The notes under the pieces: generated by a model
Databases searched by the model: none
What the model saw: the letters and a program-made list of their open reading frames with translations, nothing else
Told to the model about the DNA's origin: nothing
Shown: piece after piece, positions 29,648-39,347 of the stretch
How the letters are laid out: each line of letters opens with the position of its first letter
How positions within the stretch are numbered: the stretch's first letter is position 1
Made by a program: the position numbers and the translations under genes
DNA from: Flavipsychrobacter stenotrophus
Lineage (GTDB): Bacteria > Bacteroidota > Bacteroidia > Chitinophagales > Chitinophagaceae
Direction: 5' to 3'
NCBI GenBank assembly: GCA_945902755.1
Contig: CAMDNC010000008.1
Span: 1-43,391 of the forward strand
DNA: 43,391 nt

Positions 29648-30841
29648 ATGTCTTTAATGCTAATAGTAGTTTTATTTCTTGCTTTACTTTTCGACTATAT
29701 CAATGGTTTTCATGATGCAGCGAATTCTATAGCTACTGTAGTCTCTACAAAAGTACTTAGTCCTTTTCAAGCAGTTGTTTGGGCTGCCTTTTTCAATTTT
29801 GTTGCATTCTTTATTTTTAAGGATCATGGTGTTGCCGATACAGTAGCCAAAACTGTACACACGGATTCAGTTACTTTGGTGGTCATTTTATCTGGTCTCA
29901 TAGCTGCTATAGCTTGGAATTTACTCACTTGGTGGCTAGGTATTCCTTCTAGCTCATCACACACTCTTATTGGCGGATTTGCTGGAGCAGCAATTGCTCA
30001 TAATGGTTTCGGTGCCATCAATTCTGAACCTATCATTAAAACTGTTAGCTTTATAGTTCTCGCCCCGCTTATAGGGATGATAATGGCATTTATTATCTCC
30101 TTGTGGTTTATTTATTCTTTCCGAAAAGGATGGCTACCCAAGTTAGTTTCACTATCTGTAATGCTGGTTGTTGGTTTTTTTCTGCTACAGTATATCGAAC
30201 TTGATCCAACTAAACTAAAAAACTATCACGAGTCCTATTTAGCCAATGTATTATTAGAAAGCAAAAACCTAAAATGGTTACTCATGGGTGTAATTCTTCT
30301 AGCCATGAGCACATTCACAATGATACTTGGATCGCTTAACACCGCTCGTGCCACACTATACCTCAAAAGATTTCAATTAGTTTCTTCTGCCATCTTTAGT
30401 ATCGGCCATGGCGGAAATGATGCTCAAAAAGTAATGGGTATTATTATGGCAGCTCTAATTTGTGATCACAGAATTACTGCCGGCGACCCAATGCCTTATT
30501 GGGTTCCTTTAGCATGCTATACTGCTATTTCTATGGGAACCATGAGTGGTGGATGGAAAATCATAAAAACGATGGGCACACGTATCACCAAAGTTACACC
30601 CTTCGAAGGCGTTGCTGCCGAAACTGCAGGTGCTGTGACCTTATTCCTTACAGAAAACCTGAAAATACCAGTTAGTACCACACACACCATTACAGGCTCC
30701 ATAATAGGTGTTGGTGCAACAAAACGTCTTTCTGCTGTACGATGGGGAGTTACAATCAATCTTCTGTGGGCATGGATACTTACCATTCCGGTAAGTGGCG
30801 CGCTGGCAGCTTTGTGCTACTGGATAGTTAACTTGTTTTAG
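29648..30841 (+). CDS. Inorganic phosphate transporter, PiT family
   Basis: DYINGFHDAANSIATVVSTKVLSPFQAV, SSSSHTLIGGFAGAAIAHNG, SIGHGGNDAQKVMGII, VSTTHTITGSIIGVGATKRLSAVRW. Confidence 0.96.
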   Translation: MSLMLIVVLFLALLFDYINGFHDAANSIATVVSTKVLSPFQAVVWAAFFNFVAFFIFKDHGVADTVAKTVHTDSVTLVVILSGLIAAIAWNLLTWWLGIPSSSSHTLIGGFAGAAIAHNGFGAINSEPIIKTVSFIVLAPLIGMIMAFIISLWFIYSFRKGWLPKLVSLSVMLVVGFFLLQYIELDPTKLKNYHESYLANVLLESKNLKWLLMGVILLAMSTFTMILGSLNTARATLYLKRFQLVSSAIFSIGHGGNDAQKVMGIIMAALICDHRITAGDPMPYWVPLACYTAISMGTMSGGWKIIKTMGTRITKVTPFEGVAAETAGAVTLFLTENLKIPVSTTHTITGSIIGVGATKRLSAVRWGVTINLLWAWILTIPVSGALAALCYWIVNLF

Positions 30842-30867
30842 ATAACTTATTTTTCACATTCCCGTCC

Positions 30868-31509
30868 TCACTTTGTTGGGTACACTTTATTTATCGCGTC
30901 CGTCCTTGAACTTACCTGTAACTTCTCGTATATATTATGAATGTGCTTACGTACAGTTTCTATACTAACAAATAAATTGGCTGCAATCTCTTTATACCTA
31001 TACCCTTTTGATAATAATTGTAAAATTTCCTGTTCCCTGACCGACAGTTTGTTAAGTTCCTTGTTTTCAGGCACCTGTTGCAAAACAAAAAAATAATTTA
31101 TAACCTTCCGAGCTATTTGGCTATTCATCGGTGCACCACCATTCTTTGCATCAGCTATAGCTTCTAGTATTTTGTCTGGAGGAGTAGATTTAGTAATATA
31201 CCCTACCGCACCTGCTTGCAATGCGTTAAAGATATTGTCTGCATCCTCAAGCGACGTACACATTACAAATGGCAAATTTGGACATATTTTCTTTAAGACC
31301 TTTACACATTCTATGCCACTCTGCTCGCCGGGCATATGTATGTCCATCAGCACTACATCTACATCCAACGTCGGTATTTGCCGAATGGCTTCATTACTAT
31401 GCCCGTAAGCAGCCACGCACTCAAAGTACGAGCTACCACCAATAAGTGACGCCAACATGGTACGAGTCTGCAATTGATCTTCCACAATTGCTACCCTTGT
31501 TATACTCAT
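30868..31509 (-). CDS. NarL/LuxR-family response regulator
   Basis: Receiver domain DVVLMDIHMPGEQSG...MCTSLEDADNIFNALQAGAVGYITKSTPPDKIL; HTH LSVREQEILQLLSKGYRYKEIAANLFVSIETVRKHIHNIYEKLQVSSRTDAI. Confidence 0.95.
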   Translation of the reverse strand: MSITRVAIVEDQLQTRTMLASLIGGSSYFECVAAYGHSNEAIRQIPTLDVDVVLMDIHMPGEQSGIECVKVLKKICPNLPFVMCTSLEDADNIFNALQAGAVGYITKSTPPDKILEAIADAKNGGAPMNSQIARKVINYFFVLQQVPENKELNKLSVREQEILQLLSKGYRYKEIAANLFVSIETVRKHIHNIYEKLQVSSRTDAINKVYPTK

Positions 31510-31525
31510 TTTATATGCTAATTTA

Positions 31526-31539
31526 TAGTAAATTTACTA
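31526..31539. promoter_or_regulatory. Perfect 14-bp palindrome upstream of the response regulator
   Basis: TAGTAAATTTACTA, 16 bp upstream of the RR start codon at 31509. Confidence 0.45.
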
Positions 31540-31598
31540 ATGCATATCGGCCTGTGCAATTACACTTAAGTAGTATTTAATCAAAATGTAAAAAAGCG

Positions 31599-34500
31599 TT
31601 ATCCACAGTTCGATGCAATCGAATCACTAGGTATATTTTCAATATTCTCTGAACTTAAATGAATAAATGGAATCGTAAAACATATTGTAGTACCTGAATT
31701 TAATGACGAATTTATTTGAAATTTTCCGTGAATTTGTTCTATTCTATTTTTCATGTTGCTTAGACCATTACCATTACTTTCACTCCCAGCAAACCCTATT
31801 CCATTATCTGATATACAGATATCCAGTGTATCATCACGTAAACTAAGTGACACCTCAATGTGTGTAGCCTTAGAATGCTTCATACAGTTATTTAGTGCTT
31901 CTTTGATTGTGGAAAAAATATTTCTTTGCACCTCTCCATGAATCGACACAGACGGTACAATATCAGGAAAACTCAGCCTAGATGTTACATCAGACACATC
32001 CAGATAGTCAGCACTGTATTCTCTGATTCTCGACACCAAATTATCTAACTTGGTATTTTCAGGATTAAGCACCCAAACTAAATCATGCATATTATCTACC
32101 AATTGTTTTGATATGGTAGTAATATTATCAATATCTTTTGACGGTTGCTCATTTTCTTTTAGTTTCCTCTTAGCCAATACTGACAACAAAGCTATTTTTG
32201 ACAACCCAGAGCCAATATCATCATGTACATCTTTCGATATCCGCATACGCTCACTATTCAGCGCATGTTGTCGCTCTAGTTCTAGTGTTTTAGCCCTTAC
32301 TTTTTGGTAAGTATAGTAGCGCACTACTATTAATACCATGGTTACTATTATAGACAAAAGTGCAAATCTAAACCACCATGTACGCCAAAAGGGTGGTTCA
32401 ATTTCTATAACTATTTGCAAAGGCTCATTATTCCACAACCCTTCATTGTTACTCACTTTTAGCAAAAATATGTACGTACCAGGTTCCAGGTTCGAATAGC
32501 GCACCTTATCATTGGTAGTGTATACCCAATCTTTGTCCAAACCTTGTAATTTGAAAGCAAATTGATTTTTAAGCGATGTAGTATACTCTAAAGCCCTTAA
32601 AGTAAACCCCAAAGTATTTCGATCATATGGCAACACTAGCTTATCAACATACATGGCTGAGTCGCATGTCATTAAGGTATCGTTGATGTAAATACCAGTT
32701 ATCGACGGTATTGCTTTGTAAGGATTCCTAGTTATTTCAGCTGGTCTGAACCAGTTTATACCTGAAATACCTCCAAAAATCATGGTACCATCTTGATGTT
32801 GATAGTACGCTCCTGTGTTAAATTCGTTGGATTGTAACCCATCCTCCGATGTATAATTAGTAAATTTTATTGTTACACTTTCTAAAGTTTCGTAACTAAT
32901 AGCCGCTTTGACAATACCTTTATTCGTACTCAACCAAAGTAAACTATCATTTTGTGGCAGTATAGCGTAAATAAAACTGTTGGAAATACCAGACGCTTCA
33001 TCAAATACTTTGTATTTGCTAGTGCGCTCATCATATGCCACCAATCCTTGCTCGGTGGCCACCCATAGTATACTAGACTGGCTACTTTTATAAAAATGTC
33101 GTACCGGTAAATCACTCAACCCATGCGTTATAACCTGATGGCTAGTGTCATTCCCAAAACTTATTTTAGCAAATCCGTTGCGTTTACCTACATATATACT
33201 ACCATCAGCTATTTTATAAAAATTGTAAATCCAACCATTTACCATACTATCATTAAACAATGGCTTCTGAACATAATATTTTGGGGTTTTTGTTCGTCTG
33301 TCAACGTGGTATATACCCATGTTAGTACCCAGCAAAAACTGATTTTTTCTCCACTCAATCACAACATTTATTGTTGGATTCTTATCAGTAGAATATTGAT
33401 AAGAACTTGCATTTAATGATGAAATTACTTTCTTAGATCGATAGTCAATCCAGTAAAGCTGATTGTTAGCACCAATCACCATATTGCCAGAAGAGTCTTT
33501 AAATATATTAGAAAACTGAATGCCATCATTTTTAATAGGTAGTCTTACGGCTGTTGTCTGTTGCAACTTCGGGTTATATCTCATCAAACCCTTGTCAAAA
33601 ACACCCATCCAGATATCTCCAATACTATCCAGATAAACAGATTTAACCATAAATCCAGCTCTTTTTTCAGTACTAGGTGTATAACTATAAAACTTAGAAA
33701 CTTTCAAATCTAACTTGAACGCGCCAGCACCTTCCGTTCCAATCCATAAATTCCTAGACCTGTCTATATACAAACTGTTAATTGTATTGTCCTGAAAAAA
33801 TAAACATTCATATTCCATAGTTTTATTGTTCATCTTCAAAATTCTACCGCCATTTCTTTCAGAACAATATATATATCCTCCTAAGGTATCCTCTACAATT
33901 GAATTCCAAATGACGCCACTTTTGTCGTCTACTTGTATCGGAAAAAAACGAGTTTGAAAAGTTATGGGATCATATAACATCATTGAATCGGTTAGTGAAA
34001 GCAACAATTGACCACTACTCAAGATTTTTACCATATTAATGCCAGACCGCTTCACAATCATCGTTTCGCTGAATGTCCTACTATTAAAAAAAAGTATACC
34101 CTCTGTTGTAACAAACCATATTCCTCCATTACCAAATACTGCGTTTTTTATAATTGCTACATCAACTCCTTTTGCGCAATGCTCCTTTTTAAACGGATAC
34201 AGTTTTCTACTTGCATCTTTTATACTTATTCCGTGCACGCCACTTCCATGCACCAAAACCCACATGTTTTCATTATCAGAACCAGCTATAATCGAAGCAT
34301 ATCTAGCATCATATTTGTTCAATCTAAGTGTAAAGTTTCTTGTCTTCCGGTTCATACAATACACTCCTTGATCTGAAGAAAACCATAAGTTGTTATAGCG
34401 ATCTTCAAATATCAGAGAGTTGATATTCCTATCTTTCAAACTTCCCCTTTGGGCGGTACTTAATGAACTTTTGTATACTATAAATTCTCTTCCGTCATAT

Positions 34501-34688
34501 CTGTTTAGCCCATCACCAGTGGCCATCCATACAAAGCCATAACTATCTTGAAAAACACTATAAACCGAACTTTGCGACAAACCGTCATTTACATTCAAAT
34601 GCTGAATACGTAGCATACTTTGCGAAAAACTCATTTTCGCAAAAAATATAATGGAAAACAATAGAAACAGCCACAACCTATTCATCAT
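31599..34688 (-). CDS. Sensor histidine kinase with N-terminal two-component regulator propeller, Y_Y_Y domain and HisKA_3/HATPase
   Basis: LNVNDGLSQSSVYSVFQDSYGFVWMATGDGLNRYDG propeller; YSNLEPGTYIFLLKVSNNEGLWN Y_Y_Y; MRISKDVHDDIGSGLSKIALLS; DNGIGFAGSESNGNGLSNMKNRI. Confidence 0.95.
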   Translation of the reverse strand: MMNRLWLFLLFSIIFFAKMSFSQSMLRIQHLNVNDGLSQSSVYSVFQDSYGFVWMATGDGLNRYDGREFIVYKSSLSTAQRGSLKDRNINSLIFEDRYNNLWFSSDQGVYCMNRKTRNFTLRLNKYDARYASIIAGSDNENMWVLVHGSGVHGISIKDASRKLYPFKKEHCAKGVDVAIIKNAVFGNGGIWFVTTEGILFFNSRTFSETMIVKRSGINMVKILSSGQLLLSLTDSMMLYDPITFQTRFFPIQVDDKSGVIWNSIVEDTLGGYIYCSERNGGRILKMNNKTMEYECLFFQDNTINSLYIDRSRNLWIGTEGAGAFKLDLKVSKFYSYTPSTEKRAGFMVKSVYLDSIGDIWMGVFDKGLMRYNPKLQQTTAVRLPIKNDGIQFSNIFKDSSGNMVIGANNQLYWIDYRSKKVISSLNASSYQYSTDKNPTINVVIEWRKNQFLLGTNMGIYHVDRRTKTPKYYVQKPLFNDSMVNGWIYNFYKIADGSIYVGKRNGFAKISFGNDTSHQVITHGLSDLPVRHFYKSSQSSILWVATEQGLVAYDERTSKYKVFDEASGISNSFIYAILPQNDSLLWLSTNKGIVKAAISYETLESVTIKFTNYTSEDGLQSNEFNTGAYYQHQDGTMIFGGISGINWFRPAEITRNPYKAIPSITGIYINDTLMTCDSAMYVDKLVLPYDRNTLGFTLRALEYTTSLKNQFAFKLQGLDKDWVYTTNDKVRYSNLEPGTYIFLLKVSNNEGLWNNEPLQIVIEIEPPFWRTWWFRFALLSIIVTMVLIVVRYYTYQKVRAKTLELERQHALNSERMRISKDVHDDIGSGLSKIALLSVLAKRKLKENEQPSKDIDNITTISKQLVDNMHDLVWVLNPENTKLDNLVSRIREYSADYLDVSDVTSRLSFPDIVPSVSIHGEVQRNIFSTIKEALNNCMKHSKATHIEVSLSLRDDTLDICISDNGIGFAGSESNGNGLSNMKNRIEQIHGKFQINSSLNSGTTICFTIPFIHLSSENIENIPSDSIASNCG

Positions 34689-34817
34689 TCAGTAGAAAAT
34701 AGAGTATAAAAGTAGTTCGACTCACGCAATACAATACATACCAGTCAAATTTTCGATACCATATCTTTTGAGTATGTTCAAAGTGGGTATTATAAAACAT
34801 AAACACTATACACAATA

Positions 34818-34849
34818 TTGATCAACCCTAGTGCTCACATTGACATCAA
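34818..34849. promoter_or_regulatory. Paired TTGA/TCAA palindromes in a divergent promoter
   Basis: TTGATCAA (34818-34825) and TTGACATCAA (34840-34849), centres 23 bp apart. Confidence 0.35.
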
Positions 34850-34934
34850 TCAAGTATAGTAAGCTTACAATTGAAAACTATTTTAACAATACACCTCACA
34901 ATTTTTACCCTACATTTATGTCAGAAAATGAATT

Positions 34935-37556
34935 ATGAGAATAGAGCGTGCAGCACCTGTCAATGAGTTTTTGGCTAAACTTATTTTTCTTGCATTGCCC
35001 ACAGCAATACTTAGTTTTTTCTTGCTGCTAAGGGTCAATGAGTATTACTCTATACTACGCAATCAAGCCCTATTACAATCTGTATACTTTGCCGCCGGCA
35101 TGGGTATTTCTATGCTCTTTTACTCATTCAGATTCAGATTTTTACCCACATTCCTCCTTTTATTAGCTGGTATGTATGGCCTCTATCAGGGTCTCGACCA
35201 ATATGAAAGTGGTGAGTTCGATGCATTTTTTATCGCTCGCCAGTTTCAGGCTGCCGCAATACTTATAGCCACCGGGTGGGTAGCAGGCTGGGGTTTTCTT
35301 CGTATGAGATACTGGTCTGTTCTAGTATCGACAGCCACACTTTGCGGTTGTGTAGTAGTAATCGCAAAAGGTAATGTAGAAACTGTTCGGGGATTGCTTC
35401 TTTCTTTTTCTCCAGCATTATTATTTAGCATATACCTAATTTTCACTTCCGAACAGATTTATAACTACAAAGATAAATCAGCAAAATTCTGGTGGTTTCT
35501 TATCCGCAGATTGTCGTTATTTCTCACATTATCCATATTACTACTTGGATCCATCATCTACTGGCGTAGGGCTGACATCAAAGCTACAATTGATAACTAT
35601 GGCGGCAAGGGCAAACAAGGCAAAAACAGTATGCTCAATAAAAATAAAGACAACTCCTTTGACCTCAAAGACTATTCAAAACTAAGTGGTGCATTAGGCA
35701 GAAGTAACGAACTATTGTTTTGCGCACATATCGACAATTTCTTCCCCAATACCGACATACCTAATCCTCTTTACCTTACTGCGTTTTACTTCACAAAATT
35801 TGATACTCTCACCGAAACATTTGAAAGAGATTCCACAATACCCTATAACGATTTGTTTGAACCCGATCCATCTAAAATACCCTTATTCAATACAAAATCA
35901 GACTCATCGGTAATAAAAAACAGCCTAGGAGAAAAATTAAGACAAACCGTAGAAGTAGAGATATACTGTAAGTCATTGTCTGCTTCTACATACTTAGCAC
36001 CAAATGTGGGGTACTTTGTGCAACCCATCACTATTGAAAAAGATTTCAGAGATCAATTCAAATCAGCATTCCGAGCTAAAAGTTATGTTTCGGCGCTAAA
36101 CAGTGCTTATTTTATATATAACACTACCAACCCCGAAGTGCGCAAGTTTCAAGAAATGCGTTTTGAAGTGCTGCGTGAGGTAAAAGATTATGAAGGTATG
36201 GACCAAAAGTTCATGAAATACTACACCTATATGCCTGCCAACTCTAAGTTTGGCTCAATTCGCGACCTAGCTCATAACATCACCGACACGGCAAATACAC
36301 CGGTTGACAAAGTGCTGGCAATACGAAACTATTTTTTATCAAAAGACGAACACGGCAAGCGCCTTTACCAATATACCGATAACCCAGGCATACCCGACCT
36401 ACCCAATGCATCAAAACTGATGTTTTTTCTCAATGAATCGCATAAAGGATACTGTGCCTATTATGCTGGCGCTACCCTATTTATGCTTCGCTCACTGGGT
36501 ATTCCCTCACGTATAGCAGTAGGGTTTCTTACTGAAGAGCGCAGCGACAAAAACAAAGGTTGGTATTGGTACTACGCTAATCAAGCTCACGCTTGGGTAC
36601 AAGTATATTTCCCAGGTTACGGTTGGCTAGATTTTGATACAACTGTTGGAAACGATGAAGAAAACAGATCAACTCCTCAGCCCGATGGCACGCCGCCAAT
36701 GCAACCACCAAAGGCTTGGCTGGCAGCAGAGGGAGCGATAGTTGATATTGATACCCTCAAAAAAGCCATGAAAATGGCGGTAAAACAATTTGTGTTTCAA
36801 GACAAAGAATACAAACCTGCCAAACCCATTAACTTGACTATGGATATGAAAGTTGCAGTAATCTATCGTGACAGCTTAGCCATACCACTATCCTCAGTGC
36901 AAAAGGGAGATGATGGTACTGTGGTGTCGTATTCCGAAACAATGAAAAAATTGGTAGCTGCTCCCGGCGAAACTGCTGAGGCACTTACCAAAAGATTTCC
37001 AGCAGCTATACCCGCAGATGAACTGTACCTGAAACGTAAAGACTTAGCTACTCCTAAAGAGAAACCTCCAGTACCCGACATAGACAAGCCTATACCACTC
37101 AGCACCATACTGTGGACCACTGCCGCCGTCATAGCAGGCATACTGCTGCTACTGGTATTGCTTCCAGGCATGCTATTGCGTTATTACTTACTGCGCTACC
37201 GCAATGCCCCTGCCGATGGCAGCAAACCCTACTGGGCGTTCAGGGCTGCTACTTATTACTTGCACATGTGTGGTATATGGCGGGGCACTCTTACCCCTAT
37301 GCAGTATGCCCGCACACTTGTAGACCCTCAACTGGATACTTCACTCACAGGTTTTATGAATATATACCTGAAGAAAAAATACGCCAACCAGCCCCTTACA
37401 GCCACTGAACAAGAAAAAGTAAACTCCTTCCTTTTTCCTTTTATCAGTACAGTACGCAGGCGCATCAAGTTCGGTACTCGTTTTGTAGGATTTCTTAATC
37501 CAGTTCGTTGTGCGTCATTTTTTGTAATGCCCGAGCAAGAAAGCACAGATCAATGA
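34935..37556 (+). CDS. Transglutaminase-like domain membrane protein (TgpA-like architecture)
   Basis: Multiple N-terminal TM segments; SHKGYCAYYAGATLFMLRSLGIPSRIAVGFLTEERSDKNKGWYWYYANQAHAWVQVYFPGYGWLDFDTT (Cys-His-Asp); C-terminal TM. Confidence 0.92.
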   Translation: MRIERAAPVNEFLAKLIFLALPTAILSFFLLLRVNEYYSILRNQALLQSVYFAAGMGISMLFYSFRFRFLPTFLLLLAGMYGLYQGLDQYESGEFDAFFIARQFQAAAILIATGWVAGWGFLRMRYWSVLVSTATLCGCVVVIAKGNVETVRGLLLSFSPALLFSIYLIFTSEQIYNYKDKSAKFWWFLIRRLSLFLTLSILLLGSIIYWRRADIKATIDNYGGKGKQGKNSMLNKNKDNSFDLKDYSKLSGALGRSNELLFCAHIDNFFPNTDIPNPLYLTAFYFTKFDTLTETFERDSTIPYNDLFEPDPSKIPLFNTKSDSSVIKNSLGEKLRQTVEVEIYCKSLSASTYLAPNVGYFVQPITIEKDFRDQFKSAFRAKSYVSALNSAYFIYNTTNPEVRKFQEMRFEVLREVKDYEGMDQKFMKYYTYMPANSKFGSIRDLAHNITDTANTPVDKVLAIRNYFLSKDEHGKRLYQYTDNPGIPDLPNASKLMFFLNESHKGYCAYYAGATLFMLRSLGIPSRIAVGFLTEERSDKNKGWYWYYANQAHAWVQVYFPGYGWLDFDTTVGNDEENRSTPQPDGTPPMQPPKAWLAAEGAIVDIDTLKKAMKMAVKQFVFQDKEYKPAKPINLTMDMKVAVIYRDSLAIPLSSVQKGDDGTVVSYSETMKKLVAAPGETAEALTKRFPAAIPADELYLKRKDLATPKEKPPVPDIDKPIPLSTILWTTAAVIAGILLLLVLLPGMLLRYYLLRYRNAPADGSKPYWAFRAATYYLHMCGIWRGTLTPMQYARTLVDPQLDTSLTGFMNIYLKKKYANQPLTATEQEKVNSFLFPFISTVRRRIKFGTRFVGFLNPVRCASFFVMPEQESTDQ

Positions 37557-37570
37557 CATAAAGACCACTC

Positions 37571-37611
37571 TTGTGGGTAATACCTGCCTTGCTGGCAGGC
37601 ATTACCCACAA
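37571..37611. terminator. Long hairpin downstream of the transglutaminase gene
   Basis: TTGTGGGTAATaCCTGCC-ttgct-GGCAGGcATTACCCACAA: 17 of 18 positions paired, no clear T-tract. Confidence 0.6.
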
Positions 37612-37655
37612 GGCACAACATTTGACCCTTTACTTCAAACGCTAATGCATATTTA

Positions 37656-38564
37656 ATGAACAACGTAACCACTTCCCCGCTTTCGCCATTCAAAAAAATA
37701 CCTCAACTCCTAGTGGGACTAGCGGTATTCCTATCTGGTTTTACCCTATTTCCTAAAACTACTAATGCACAAAACTCTCTGCTATGGCAAATAACTGGTA
37801 AAGATCTAGACCGCCCGTCCTACCTATTCGGAACCATACACCTCATTTGTCCTACCGACTTTTTATGGACTAGTGCTATGAAAACATCTCTCGATGCTAC
37901 TGACAAACTATGTTTGGAGATGGATATGGACGATCCCAACCTAATGATGACCGCATCTGCTGGACTCATAGATAAAACTGGCAAAAAATTATCTAGCTAC
38001 TTTACGGCCACAGAATACGACAAACTGAAAAAATTTATGAAAGACAGTATGGATATGGATATACAATACCTGGAAATGATGAAACCCATAGCCCTGCAAA
38101 CTTTAATGTCCACTCGTGGTGCCACAATTTGCGACAAACCAATATCCTATGAAGAACAAATGATGAAAACAGTAAAAGCAAGCAAAAAAGAAATAATAGG
38201 GCTCGAAACTGTCGAAGAACAACTAAGTGTTCTAGAAACCCTACCTGCTGACAGCGTAATTAAAGAAGTGATGGAAATGGTAAACAACAAAAATTCAAAT
38301 CGAAAGGAATACGCTCAGATGGTGAATGCTTATAAAAAACAAGATATTACTACGCTCCACAAAATGATAACCGATTCTCCAGATTTAGGTGAATCGACTG
38401 CTACGTTACTAGATAACCGCAACAAATTATGGATTCGTAAAATGCCCGGATTGATGCGTCAATCATCAGTATTTTTTGCAGTTGGTGCTGGTCACCTTTC
38501 AGGGCATAATGGAGTTATCGCTTTACTTCGAGCTCAGGGATACACAGTCAATCCAATTCTTTAA
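37656..38564 (+). CDS. TraB/GumN family protein
   Basis: LLWQITGKDLDRPSYLFGTIHLICPTDFLW...KLCLEMDMDDPN...FFAVGAGHLSGHNGVIALLRAQGYTVNPI. Confidence 0.93.
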   Translation: MNNVTTSPLSPFKKIPQLLVGLAVFLSGFTLFPKTTNAQNSLLWQITGKDLDRPSYLFGTIHLICPTDFLWTSAMKTSLDATDKLCLEMDMDDPNLMMTASAGLIDKTGKKLSSYFTATEYDKLKKFMKDSMDMDIQYLEMMKPIALQTLMSTRGATICDKPISYEEQMMKTVKASKKEIIGLETVEEQLSVLETLPADSVIKEVMEMVNNKNSNRKEYAQMVNAYKKQDITTLHKMITDSPDLGESTATLLDNRNKLWIRKMPGLMRQSSVFFAVGAGHLSGHNGVIALLRAQGYTVNPIL

Positions 38565-38648
38565 ACCAAATTCATATTGACAATAACTACAATAAACCAA
38601 CGACTTATATTATAGTAAAATCAAAATACTTCATTAATGTTATTTTGC

Positions 38649-38656
38649 TACTTTTG
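38649..38656 (+). promoter_or_regulatory. Putative -7 box for the DUF1697 gene
   Basis: TACTTTTG, 36 bp upstream of the ATG at 38693. Confidence 0.45.
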
Positions 38657-38692
38657 AAGTAATATTAACTCTCAAAATCTCAGGCAACAAAT

Positions 38693-39223
38693 ATGACCAG
38701 ATACGTAGCGTTTCTCAGAGGCATCAATGTTAGTGGGCAAAAACTCATTAAGATGGAAGATCTTCGCTCTTACTTGGAAATGCCAGGAATTACTGACGTT
38801 GCTACCTATATCCAAAGCGGTAACGTACTTTTTTCATCGGATGAGGTAGATGAAGAAATCCTTAAAAAACGAATAGAAACCCAACTTCAACAGAAACTTG
38901 GCTATAAAGTAGTTGCGATCATACGTATGATTCGCGAATTGCAAAATGTAGTCAAAAACATGCCTTTCGACACCATCAAAACCGAAGAGAAAAACCGACT
39001 GTACGTCACTTTCCTCTCAGAAATGCCCGCTATGGACGCTCAAGGAATTATGGGGGTATACTCAAACGATGCTGAATATGCGCGAATAGTACACAAAGAA
39101 GTATATGTGTACAGTCCTAACTACGGGAAGACATGCTTTTCCAACACGTTCATAGAAAAAAAATTAGGTATGCAAGCCACCACGAGAAATTGGGCTACCG
39201 TAAATAAACTACTAGAATTGTAA
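38693..39223 (+). CDS. DUF1697 family protein
   Basis: RYVAFLRGINVSGQKLIKMEDLRSYLEMPGITDVATYIQSGNVLFSS...SNTFIEKKLGMQATTRNWATVNKLLEL. Confidence 0.95.
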   Translation: MTRYVAFLRGINVSGQKLIKMEDLRSYLEMPGITDVATYIQSGNVLFSSDEVDEEILKKRIETQLQQKLGYKVVAIIRMIRELQNVVKNMPFDTIKTEEKNRLYVTFLSEMPAMDAQGIMGVYSNDAEYARIVHKEVYVYSPNYGKTCFSNTFIEKKLGMQATTRNWATVNKLLEL

Positions 39224-39320
39224 TGCTCATTTGCATTTCATTCACCGACTATTACCCCACTTTTACCGCCACTTTTTATTTTTTCGCCTATTAGCATTTC
39301 CTCACCCATATTCCGCTAGC

Positions 39321-39328
39321 TACTTTTG
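39321..39328 (+). promoter_or_regulatory. Putative -7 box for the LiaF-like gene
   Basis: TACTTTTG, 19 bp upstream of the ATG at 39348. Confidence 0.45.
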
Positions 39329-39347
39329 TACTCATAATATACCAATA

